Source: Planctomycetaceae bacterium
GTDB lineage: Bacteria > Planctomycetota > UBA1135 > GCA-002686595
Direction: 5' to 3'
Assembly: GCA_013360535.1 (NCBI GenBank)
Contig: JABWBL010000380.1
Location: 1 to 5,301, forward strand
DNA length: 5,301 nt
The translations under genes and the position numbers were made by a program. Shown in pieces: positions 1 to 5,301 of this stretch. Each line of letters starts with the position of its first letter. The first letter of the stretch is position 1. The notes under the pieces are model-generated. The model was not told where the DNA came from. It did not search any database and saw only the letters and a program-made list of their open reading frames with translations.

Positions 1-242
1 CACCAGACGGCCTGCGGCAGGGGCCCGGGGACGACGCGAGCGGCGCCCCACCAGTAGAGGAAGAGCGGCGGCTTGCTGTCGAAGAGGTCCCGGTAGGGCA
101 GCCAGCCCCGGGGGACCCACCGCGTGAAGCAGGCGAAGAGGCCCTGATCGACGCCGAGCGGCTCGCCGAGCCGTGCCCAGAACCAGCCGACCGCCACGAC
201 CACCGCGATCCACGCGAGGACGCGAAGGGCGGACTTGCGCAC
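1..242 (-). CDS. GT39/PMT-type membrane glycosyltransferase, N-terminal fragment
   Basis: Eighty codons are readable on the minus strand from a GTG at 242 to the window edge; the rest lies outside. Residues 5-23 form a hydrophobic membrane helix after a basic start (VRKSALRVL). The first outside loop then carries GVDQG (Asp32), a WLPYRDLFDSKPPL stretch at about 47-60 and an aromatic FLYWW entering the next helix. An acidic residue in the first loop plus 'pYRDlfD.KPPl' is characteristic of the dolichyl-phosphate-mannose mannosyltransferase/ArnT/RgtA-like superfamily, integral membrane enzymes that move sugars from a polyprenyl carrier on the outer face of the inner membrane. Asp32 is the likely catalytic acidic residue by family analogy. 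The frame is open up to a stop at 303-305, so TTG at 273-275 is an alternative start, but it would almost touch the repeat array. No strong ribosome site is visible. Acceptor and sugar cannot be told. It is divergent from lipoprotein 1. Confidence 0.75.
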   Translation of the reverse strand, partial: MRKSALRVLAWIAVVVAVGWFWARLGEPLGVDQGLFACFTRWVPRGWLPYRDLFDSKPPLFLYWWGAARVVPGPLPQAVW

Positions 243-279
243 CCGGCGAGTATCGCACGGCGGCGCTCCGGACAAATTG

Positions 280-349
280 GTGCAGAAAACGAACGCGAGC
301 GTTCAAAAACAGAACGTTGGTTCAGAAACAGAACGTTCGAAAACCGAAC
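280..349 (+). promoter_or_regulatory. Array of four GTTC-N7-GAAC dyads (activator sites, array 1)
   Basis: Four copies of a 15-bp inverted repeat lie at 280-294 (GTGCAGAAAACGAAC, one mismatch), 301-315 (GTTCAAAAACAGAAC), 320-334 (GTTCAGAAACAGAAC) and 335-349 (GTTCGAAAACCGAAC), each followed by G. The arms are GTTC/GAAC and the 7-base core is A-rich here. Copies 3 and 4 abut, creating the palindrome GAACGTTC at 331-338. Centres fall near -127, -107, -88 and -73 relative to the start predicted from the sigma54 element downstream. This is where binding sites for sigma54 enhancer-binding proteins commonly lie. The same array type precedes the second paralog. The protein that binds is unknown; repressor sites remain possible. 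The first copy could also affect the divergent glycosyltransferase gene. Confidence 0.75.
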
Positions 350-388
350 GCGAGGCAGGCGTGGACCGGAAATGCCGAGGAAACCCGC

Positions 389-404
389 TGGCGCGACCGC
401 TGCA
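389..404 (+). promoter_or_regulatory. Sigma54-type (-24/-12) promoter of lipoprotein 1
   Basis: TGGCGCGACCGCTGCA matches the RpoN consensus TGGCACG-N4-TTGCW except for G at the fifth position and C at the first T of TTGC. The invariant GG (390-391) and GC (402-403) are separated by the required 10 bases. Transcription would begin near 415, giving a leader of about 17 bases that just contains the Shine-Dalgarno. GG-N10-GC alone is not rare in GC-rich DNA; the support comes from an equivalent element at the same distance from the start codon of the paralog. Confidence 0.65.
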
Positions 405-420
405 ACGACGGGGGTCACAC

Positions 421-426
421 GGGAGG
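421..426 (+). promoter_or_regulatory. Shine-Dalgarno deciding the start of lipoprotein 1
   Basis: GGGAGG ends five bases before the ATG at 432. It favours that start over the in-frame ATG at 372, which would add 20 residues without signal-peptide character and lies upstream of the predicted transcription start. Confidence 0.75.
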
Positions 427-431
427 TTCAG

Positions 432-1376
432 ATGCTCGAGTCCCTTCGCTCCGCGCTCATCGTCGGTGCCATCGGTCTGGTCATGGCTTGCTCGGTCGGC
501 TGTGGCGGCTCGTCCGACCCGCGCCCGGCGGTGACGGAGCTGAAGGAGGGCCTGAACGTCCTCAAGACCGACGGCGCGATCGTCGGCGCCTTCCGCAAGG
601 GCGACCACGCGATCTACTTCGAGACCCACGCGGGCGACAAGACGCTGGACGTCTACCGCAACCTCGACCCCTCGCTGCCCGCGCAGGAGATGTCGTTCCG
701 CGTGATGGACGAGAACGGTCGGACCTTCTTCGTCCAGCAGGGGGGCGACACGCTGCCCGAGGCCTGGGAGAAGGACATCGCGGCCGAGGCGACCCGGCCG
801 CGCGTCGATCCCTTGAAGCGCGCCGACGATTTCGCCCTGATGAAGGAGGCGGCGATCGCCATGGAGGGCGCGTCGATCCCCGTCACCGTGCAGGCGCACA
901 AGCTCACCCTGCGCAACGCGCGGCTCGCCGTCCGCGACGAGCTGCTCCGCCCGGCCGTCGAGAAGCAGCTCGCGACCGTCGGCTACGCGCCGGCCAACAA
1001 CAGCATCGAGCTCCACGGCAAGTGGATCATCTGGGGCGTCGCCGAGCACACGGCCACGTGGAGCAACGTGAACGGCGTCATCAAGGACAACTGCCAGCAC
1101 GGCAGCTGCGCCTCGAGCATGAGCCACTGGTGCACCGCCTCCGGGACGGGCGCGACGCAGTACGTCGAGATGTCGACGTCGAACAGCTCGGTCACCGGCA
1201 ACTGCACCACGAGCTACAACTGGAACTCGACCGGCGGCGGCCACAACTGCCACGACGACAGCGTCCGCGCGATCTGGGGCGTGAAGTACGGCCCCCAGGG
1301 CTCGTCCACCTCCGGCGTCTGCAACAACGGCGCGTCGCACTGGTACGGCCCGGGCTGCAACGAGACCAGCTGGTGA
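432..1376 (+). CDS. Cys-rich secreted lipoprotein of unknown family, paralog 1
   Basis: I do not recognise this 314-residue protein. Residues 1-20 form a signal peptide (MLESLRSALIVGAIGLVMAC) with a lipobox-like VMAC, so Cys20 is the probable lipidation site; Cys24 (SVGC) is a second option. A GGSSDP linker follows. Residues about 31-190 form a mixed polar region, including a KGDHAIYFETHAG segment and many charged helical stretches. From about 189 (NNSIELHGKWIIW) the protein becomes aromatic-, Gly-, Ser- and Cys-rich. Seven cysteines (221, 226, 234, 258, 273, 297, 309) and several His (223, 232, 271, 274, 303) occur in the last 95 residues. The motif C-x4-SHW occurs twice (226-233 and 297-304). 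This looks like a disulfide-stabilised extracellular domain, possibly metal- or ligand-binding; that is inference. It is followed by a near-copy on the same strand, each under its own predicted sigma54 promoter. Coding is certain from the conservation between the two paralogs. Confidence 0.85.
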   Translation: MLESLRSALIVGAIGLVMACSVGCGGSSDPRPAVTELKEGLNVLKTDGAIVGAFRKGDHAIYFETHAGDKTLDVYRNLDPSLPAQEMSFRVMDENGRTFFVQQGGDTLPEAWEKDIAAEATRPRVDPLKRADDFALMKEAAIAMEGASIPVTVQAHKLTLRNARLAVRDELLRPAVEKQLATVGYAPANNSIELHGKWIIWGVAEHTATWSNVNGVIKDNCQHGSCASSMSHWCTASGTGATQYVEMSTSNSSVTGNCTTSYNWNSTGGGHNCHDDSVRAIWGVKYGPQGSSTSGVCNNGASHWYGPGCNETSW

Positions 1377-1409
1377 TGGCGTAGCCGTTCTCGGTCGGAG
1401 TCGAGGTGA

Positions 1410-1443
1410 GAGGCCCGGCGCGCCGAGAGCGCGGCCGGGCCTC
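1410..1443 (+). terminator. GC-rich hairpin after lipoprotein 1
   Basis: GAGGCCCGGC (1410-1419) pairs perfectly with GCCGGGCCTC (1434-1443). GCGC/GCGC (1420-1423 with 1429-1432) can extend the stem past a one-base bulge, leaving a five-base loop. It begins 33 bases after the stop. There is no T tract on the plus strand, so it may act as a weak terminator, a 3' stabiliser, or insulation of the next promoter. No equivalent follows paralog 2. Confidence 0.5.
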
Positions 1444-1448
1444 GACGC

Positions 1449-1495
1449 GTTCGGTTCTTGAACGGGTTCGAGGATTGAACGTTCGGACTCTGAAC
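1449..1495 (+). promoter_or_regulatory. Array of three GTTC-N7-GAAC dyads (activator sites, array 2)
   Basis: Three perfect-arm copies lie at 1449-1463 (GTTCGGTTCTTGAAC), 1466-1480 (GTTCGAGGATTGAAC) and 1481-1495 (GTTCGGACTCTGAAC). The last two abut to give GAACGTTC at 1477-1484, as in array 1. The cores differ completely from the A-rich cores of array 1, so only the arms and spacing are conserved, which is what selection for protein binding looks like. Centres fall near -106, -90 and -75 from the predicted start, against -107, -88 and -73 for copies 2-4 of array 1. A shorter dyad GTTCTTGAAC is nested at 1454-1463. Confidence 0.75.
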
Positions 1496-1536
1496 CGCTC
1501 GCGCCGAACTCGCTCCATTTCTCGGAGATCTTGCGC

Positions 1537-1552
1537 TGGCCCAATCCCTGCT
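1537..1552 (+). promoter_or_regulatory. Sigma54-type (-24/-12) promoter of lipoprotein 2
   Basis: TGGCCCAATCCCTGCT carries GG at 1538-1539 and GC at 1550-1551 with exactly 10 bases between them, and keeps TGGC-N8-CTGC as in the element at 389-404. It differs from the RpoN consensus at three less critical positions. The predicted start is near 1563. It ends 26 bases before the ATG, compared with 27 in paralog 1. Confidence 0.6.
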
Positions 1553-1565
1553 CCTGTCCCTGCGC

Positions 1566-1571
1566 AGGAGG
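1566..1571 (+). promoter_or_regulatory. Shine-Dalgarno deciding the start of lipoprotein 2
   Basis: AGGAGG lies seven bases before the ATG at 1579. It rules against the in-frame upstream start at 1531, which falls before the predicted promoter element and would put PNPCSCPCAGG ahead of the signal peptide. Confidence 0.8.
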
Positions 1572-1578
1572 ACGGACG

Positions 1579-2532
1579 ATGACGAAGCTTCACCGCGCGA
1601 TGTTCCTGGGGGCGCTGGGCCTCTCGATGGCCTGCTCGGTCGGGTGTGGTGGCTCGAGCGACCCCGAGCGTCCTGCGGTGGCGGAGCTGAAGGAGGGCCT
1701 GAACCTCCTCAAGGTGGACGGCGCCCTCGTCGGAGCGTTCAAGCGGGGCGACCACGCCATCTACTTCGAGACCCACGCGGGCGAGAAGACGCTCGACGTC
1801 TACCGCAACCTCGACCCCTCGCTGCCCGAGCAGGAGATGGACCTGCGCGTGATGGACGACACCGGGCGCACCTTCTACATCCAGAAGGGCGGCGACACGA
1901 TCCCGGAGGCCTGGGACAAGGCCCTCGTGAAGGAGGCGAACCTGCCCCGCGTCGACCCGATCCGCCGCGCCGAGGACTTCGAGCTCCTCAAGGCCGCGAC
2001 CGACGCCATGGCGGCCGCCGAGGTCCCCTCCGTCCTCAAGGCCCACAAGCTCACCATGGTCGGCACCAAGCTCGCCATCCGGGACGACATGCTCCGCCCG
2101 GCCGTCGAGAAGATGGTCAAGGAGACGGGCTACGCCCCCGCCAACAACAGCATCGAGATCCACGGCAAGTGGATCATCTGGCTCGTCGCCGAGCACACCG
2201 CGACCTGGAGCCAGGTCAACGGCGTCACGATCAACTCGTGCAACCACGGCAACTGCGCCTCGTCGATGAGCCACTGGTGCACGGCGAGCGGCGGCGGCGG
2301 CACGCAGTACTACGAGTCGTCGGGCTCCAACAGCGGCAGCTTCGCCAACAGCAGCAACTGCACCACCAACTACAACTGGAACTCGACGGGTGGCGGCCAC
2401 AACTGCCACGACGACAGCGTCCGCGCGGTGTGGGGCGTGAAGTACGGCCCGCAGGGCGCCTCGAACGCCGGCGTCTGCAACAACGGCGCTTCGCACTGGT
2501 ACGGGCCCGGCTGCAGCGAGACGAGCTGGTAG
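1579..2532 (+). CDS. Cys-rich secreted lipoprotein of unknown family, paralog 2
   Basis: This 317-residue protein aligns end to end with paralog 1 (about 70% identical by eye). It starts MTKLHRAMFLGALGLSMAC, with Cys19 or Cys23 as the lipidation site, then GCGGSSDP. Best-conserved blocks are GDHAIYFETHAG, KTLDVYRNLDPSLP, GYAPANNSIE-HGKWIIW, VAEHTATWS, CASSMSHWCTASG and NYNWNSTGGGHNCHDDS. All seven C-terminal cysteines are kept (221, 226, 234, 261, 276, 300, 312), as are both C-x4-SHW repeats and the ending ETSW. The main difference is three extra residues in the Ser/Asn-rich loop between the third and fourth of these cysteines. Start-to-start distance is 1147 bp and the upstream arrays are offset by 1146 bp, so promoter and gene duplicated as one unit. 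No terminator follows; the TAG is in the same frame as the GMC fragment downstream. Function is unknown; export to the cell surface or periplasm is inferred from the leader. Confidence 0.85.
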   Translation: MTKLHRAMFLGALGLSMACSVGCGGSSDPERPAVAELKEGLNLLKVDGALVGAFKRGDHAIYFETHAGEKTLDVYRNLDPSLPEQEMDLRVMDDTGRTFYIQKGGDTIPEAWDKALVKEANLPRVDPIRRAEDFELLKAATDAMAAAEVPSVLKAHKLTMVGTKLAIRDDMLRPAVEKMVKETGYAPANNSIEIHGKWIIWLVAEHTATWSQVNGVTINSCNHGNCASSMSHWCTASGGGGTQYYESSGSNSGSFANSSNCTTNYNWNSTGGGHNCHDDSVRAVWGVKYGPQGASNAGVCNNGASHWYGPGCSETSW

Positions 2533-2547
2533 TACACTCCCCGCGTG
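2533..2547 (+). promoter_or_regulatory. Possible leaderless promoter: TACACT six bases before GTG
   Basis: TACACT (2533-2538) resembles a -10 element (TANNNT) and sits six bases before the GTG at 2545, the spacing seen for leaderless transcripts in many GC-rich bacteria. It overlaps the last base-pairs after the stop of paralog 2. If real, the first few codons (VTDRP) may be the native beginning of some gene next to paralog 2, now joined to an unrelated coding fragment. No matching -35 was required or identified. Confidence 0.25.
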
Positions 2548-3348
2548 ACCGACCGTCCCGAGACCCACGTGCGCGCCCGCGCCGTGGTGCTCGCCGGCGG
2601 CGCGATACCGAGCCCGCTCTTCCTGCTCTCGCAGGACCTGTGCAACGCCAGCGGCCAGGTCGGGCGCAACCTCTCGCTCCACCCGGCCACGGCCGTCTCG
2701 GCGCTCTTCGACGAGCCCATCAGAGGCTATGAAACCGCGCTCCAGGGGTACGGCGTCGATCAATTCCATCGCGACGGCATCTTGCTCCTCGGCGCGTCGC
2801 CGCCGCTCAGCCTGGGCGCCGCGATGCTGCCCTTCAACGGACGCCGGCTCACCGAGATCATGGACCGCTTCGATCAGGTGTGCACGTTCGGCGTGATGAT
2901 CGAGGACGAGTCGCGCGGCCGGGTGCGCCGCGGCCCGGGCGGACGCCCGCTGCTCACGTACTGGATTGGCGAGCACGAGCGCGACCGCCTGCAGCGCGGC
3001 ATGGCGCGCCTGGCCGAGATCTACTTCGCCGCGGGCGCGCGCCGCGTGATGCCCATGATGGCCGGCGCGCCCATCCTCGAGAACGCCGGTGAAGTGACCG
3101 CGTGGGAGGCCAGGAAGCGCAGAGCCGCCGAATTCTTCCTCACCAGCTTTCACCCGCTCGGCACGTGCCGCATGGGCTCGGATCCCAGGAAGAGCGTGGT
3201 CGGCCTCGATCACCAGACGCACGCAGTGAGAGACCTCTACATCGTCGACGGCTCCACGGTGCCCGGTCCGCCGGCCGTGAACCCGCAGGAGACCATCATG
3301 GCCATGGCCCACCGGGCGTCGGAGCTCCTCGCCGCGAGGCTCACGTGA
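2545..3348 (+). CDS. GMC oxidoreductase, C-terminal half (5'-truncated)
   Basis: The 267 residues begin inside a glucose-methanol-choline oxidoreductase. VRARAVVLAGGAIPSP (9-24) is the mid-protein segment that normally follows several hundred residues of FAD-binding domain. G-x3-GRNLSLHP follows at about 37-47. The catalytic segment SFHPLGTCRMG carries His203, and DGSTVPGPPAVNPQETIM gives Asp235 of the C-terminal FAD contact and Asn246 of the His-Asn pair. The family is usually over 500 residues, and the GxGxxG nucleotide motif is absent here, so this product cannot bind FAD normally. It most resembles long-chain-alcohol/sterol-oxidase-like GMC proteins; the substrate is undetermined. The GTG lies 12 bases after paralog 2's stop and in the same frame, with no clear ribosome site. 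Codons such as AGA, ATA, TAT and CAA appear, unlike the strict G/C-ending use in the two lipoprotein genes. It is either a decayed gene or the right side of an assembly join. Confidence 0.8.
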   Translation: MTDRPETHVRARAVVLAGGAIPSPLFLLSQDLCNASGQVGRNLSLHPATAVSALFDEPIRGYETALQGYGVDQFHRDGILLLGASPPLSLGAAMLPFNGRRLTEIMDRFDQVCTFGVMIEDESRGRVRRGPGGRPLLTYWIGEHERDRLQRGMARLAEIYFAAGARRVMPMMAGAPILENAGEVTAWEARKRRAAEFFLTSFHPLGTCRMGSDPRKSVVGLDHQTHAVRDLYIVDGSTVPGPPAVNPQETIMAMAHRASELLAARLT

Positions 3349-3542
3349 GCGATTGAGCCGGATCGGACCGGATCGCGGACCGGGCCCGGCGTCGACCGGC
3401 CAGGCTGAGCCTTGGAAGCCTGAATTCCCTTGACACGTCGAGGGCCGCTCGGCGAGCCAGCGCGAGGGGCCCCGGCGCGCCCGCCCGCGTCCTCATGCTG
3501 TTTCTCCAAAACCCGCGCAAGCCACTGATTCGACTGGAAGCC
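3349..3542. other. Gap with no recognised gene
   Basis: I see no convincing coding frame, RNA gene or mobile-element end here. It holds GC-rich short repeats (CCGGATCG at 3358-3365 and 3368-3375; CCGGGCCCGG at 3380-3389) just after the GMC stop. These could fold but form no clean terminator with a T tract. Composition becomes less GC-biased after about 3490. Confidence 0.4.
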
Positions 3543-3571
3543 TTGCACGACTCACGCAGGACTGAGATACT
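3543..3571 (+). promoter_or_regulatory. Candidate sigma70 promoter of the NlpC/P60 gene
   Basis: TTGCAC (3543-3548) and GATACT (3566-3571) are separated by the optimal 17 bases and lie 50 bases before the ATG at 3622. Matches to consensus are three of six and four of six. This is the best-placed pair in the gap. Confidence 0.4.
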
Positions 3572-3621
3572 CCGGGCGACCGCGGTATTCCGATCGATCG
3601 CGACGTGGACCCGCTCGCGCC

Positions 3622-4146
3622 ATGACGACTCAAGCTTTGTCGTATTCCTCCACCACCGAGCGCCCGCGCTGCGTCCCCACGCTGCTGCTTGCCTGTGCGG
3701 CAGCGGCCTCGCTGCTGCTCGGCGCCTGCAGCACGGCGCCGGTGACGAGCACAGCCCCCGCAGGCGCTCATCCGGCACCGCAAGCAGGTGACTATTTCGC
3801 ACTCGACGGCGAACACCAGACGCAGGAAATGGTGCTGTTCGCACTCGGTCTGCTCGACACCGGCTACCGCTTCGGCGGGCGCAACCCGGATGCCGGGCTC
3901 GACTGCAGCGGCATGGTGGCCTACATCGTCGAAAACGTCAGCGGTCGCCGCCTGCCGCACAATGCCGCGCAGATCGCCGACCGCACCCGACCGATCGTGG
4001 TCGACGAGCTCAAGCCGGGCGACCTGGTGTTCTTCAACACACTGAAGCGGCGCCATTCCCACATGGGGATCTACATCGGCGACGGACGTTTCGTACACGC
4101 GCCCAACAGCCGCGGCCGCGTGCGGGTCGAACGCCTGGACAACTGA
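3622..4146 (+). CDS. NlpC/P60 (C40) family lipoprotein peptidase
   Basis: The 174-residue protein has a lipoprotein leader (hydrophobic 19-35, lipobox LGAC, lipidated Cys36) and a Thr/Ala/Pro-rich linker to about 55. A C40 papain-like domain follows: GYRFGG at 81-86, nucleophile Cys95 in GLDCSGMV, catalytic His147 in HSHMGIYIG, and third polar residue His159 in RFVHAP. Such enzymes cut the D-gamma-glutamyl to diaminopimelate bond or its crosslinks in peptidoglycan; the anchor places it in the outer or inner membrane facing the periplasm, like E. coli Spr/MepS. The ATG at 3622 has no strong Shine-Dalgarno, but no better start precedes the leader. The protein ends at RVRVERLDN, where relatives usually continue for 12-20 more residues (pattern 'YW..RF.GARR'), so the last strand seems missing. 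It converges on ftsB, and both flanking genes are cell-envelope functions. Confidence 0.88.
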   Translation: MTTQALSYSSTTERPRCVPTLLLACAAAASLLLGACSTAPVTSTAPAGAHPAPQAGDYFALDGEHQTQEMVLFALGLLDTGYRFGGRNPDAGLDCSGMVAYIVENVSGRRLPHNAAQIADRTRPIVVDELKPGDLVFFNTLKRRHSHMGIYIGDGRFVHAPNSRGRVRVERLDN

Positions 4147-4182
4147 CCTGCGTCGCCTGCGCAGCGCGCGCGGGGAACGATG

Positions 4183-4251
4183 AAAAAAATTCGCGGCTTC
4201 CGCCGCTCCTACCGAAGACACCGCGATGGCAGGAGCGACGGAAGCCGCGAA
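4183..4251 (-). terminator. Intrinsic terminator of the eno-ftsB transcript
   Basis: A long inverted repeat pairs TTCGCGGCTTCCG (4190-4202) with CGGAAGCCGCGAA (4239-4251). After one mismatch (C4203/A4238) the stem continues CGCTCCT (4204-4210) with AGGAGCG (4231-4237), giving 20 pairs around a 20-base loop. On the minus strand it is followed directly by seven T (complement of 4183-4189), the classical rho-independent arrangement, 76 bases after the ftsB stop. The plus side lacks a T run, so termination of the peptidase transcript there would be weaker. Confidence 0.8.
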
Positions 4252-4326
4252 CACCATTCAAGCGACCTCCGCACACCGCCCCATTGACGGCCGCCCCATG
4301 CGCGCCGGCACTCGCCACCCCACCGC

Positions 4327-4599
4327 TCAGCGCTGCGGAATCTGCACGTAGATCTCGCCGGTCTTGGTGAGGCCGAGTTCGAAGCGTGCGCGCTCCTCGA
4401 CCGCCTCGTTGCCCGACTTGAGGTCGTTGACCTCGGCCGCGAGGCTGGCATTGCGCTGTTCGAGGCGCAGGTTCTCCTCGCGCTGCGCTTGCAGCTGACG
4501 GTCGACCTCCCACACGCGCAGCCAGCCGCCCTTCCCCAGCCAGAGCGGGTACTGCAGCAGCACGACGAGTGCGATCAGGATCAGGATCGGCCAGCGCAT
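4327..4599 (-). CDS. ftsB: Cell division protein FtsB
   Basis: This 90-residue bitopic protein has one membrane helix at about 4-19 ([16 protein letters not shown]) and the family signature [16 protein letters not shown] at 21-36. A leucine-zipper-like coiled coil follows at about 30-62, with [19 protein letters not shown]. It ends with [29 protein letters not shown], the conserved EERAR-eLGm segment. FtsB forms the FtsQLB subcomplex of the divisome, which relays activation to the septal synthase FtsWI. Length is normal for the family and nothing is missing. It lies 76 bases downstream of eno on the same strand, the usual beta/gammaproteobacterial order, and is probably co-transcribed. No strong Shine-Dalgarno is visible before the ATG, which may keep expression far below that of enolase. 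Confidence 0.95.
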   Translation of the reverse strand: MRWPILILIALVVLLQYPLWLGKGGWLRVWEVDRQLQAQREENLRLEQRNASLAAEVNDLKSGNEAVEERARFELGLTKTGEIYVQIPQR

Positions 4600-4648
4600 G
4601 GGGATGGCTCTGGGAACAAGGACGGGGGGTCGCCCGCCGGCCTTCGAG

Positions 4649-5301
<653 letters not shown>

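Noticed and set aside
312..323. GAACGTTGGTTC fits the Gram-positive-type LexA box GAAC-N4-GTTC.
   Set aside because: Only one place in the two arrays has this spacing; it arises from neighbouring copies of the GTTC-N7-GAAC dyad, which explains all copies.
280..350. Repeats resembling a short CRISPR-like array.
   Set aside because: Units are 15 bp with 0-6 bp gaps and A-rich variable cores, too short and irregular for repeats and spacers, and no cas genes are present.
372..431. Upstream in-frame ATG (372) for paralog 1, and likewise 1531 for paralog 2.
   Set aside because: Both precede the predicted promoters, the added residues are not conserved between the paralogs, and good Shine-Dalgarno sites serve 432 and 1579.
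173..1384. A 403-residue plus-strand frame overlapping paralog 1.
   Set aside because: Arg/Pro-rich shadow frame with no domain, spanning the regulatory array.
1192..3312. A 706-residue open frame on the minus strand.
   Set aside because: It mirrors the lipoprotein and GMC genes, is Ala/Arg/Val/His-rich low-complexity as expected from the complement of GC-rich coding DNA, and crosses three unrelated regions.
3430..3435. A perfect TTGACA hexamer as a -35 box.
   Set aside because: No -10-like sequence lies 16-18 bases downstream (CGAGCC at 17), and it is nearly 190 bases from the next gene.
3493..4257. A 254-residue minus-strand frame opposite the NlpC/P60 gene.
   Set aside because: The plus frame contains complete catalytic motifs; the minus frame includes the terminator and has no recognisable motif.

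Overview
The window is GC-rich throughout and reads as two blocks that probably do not share an origin. Left block (1 to about 2550): a divergent membrane glycosyltransferase fragment and two tandem, about 70% similar, Cys-rich lipoproteins of a family I do not recognise. Codon use is almost exclusively G/C-ending, and the lipoprotein leaders (MACSVGCGGSSDP) look like those of a myxobacterium-type, formerly deltaproteobacterial, organism; this taxonomic guess is soft. Right block (about 2550 to 5301): the C-terminal half of a GMC oxidoreductase, an NlpC/P60 lipoprotein peptidase, and on the minus strand eno-ftsB, an order typical of beta- and gammaproteobacteria. FtsB and enolase look betaproteobacterial (Rhodocyclales-like).

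Layout: a GT39-type mannosyltransferase-like gene (minus, 3' part outside the window) is divergent from lipoprotein 1 (432-1376). A GC hairpin follows, then lipoprotein 2 (1579-2532), and after only 12 bases the 5'-truncated GMC gene (2545-3348). A 273-base gap with a candidate sigma70 promoter leads to the NlpC/P60 gene (3622-4146). That gene converges on ftsB (4327-4599), which lies downstream of eno (4676-5301, 5' end outside the window). A very long hairpin with a T7 tract on the minus strand ends the eno-ftsB transcript.

The main discovery is regulatory. Each lipoprotein gene is preceded by an array of 15-bp dyads GTTC-N7-GAAC: four copies at 280-349 (one degenerate) and three at 1449-1495. 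About 40 bp further on, each has a sigma54-type -24/-12 element (TGGC-N8-CTGC with the exact GG-N10-GC spacing), then a Shine-Dalgarno and the ATG. The two upstream regions match in geometry to within 1-3 bp although their sequence has diverged. This fits an enhancer-binding-protein-controlled (RpoN) regulon for a tandem pair of secreted, probably disulfide-rich lipoproteins. The activator gene is not in the window.

The in-frame meeting of lipoprotein 2's stop with a headless GMC oxidoreductase marks a likely recombination or assembly junction at about 2533-2570. Linkage across that point should be treated with caution.
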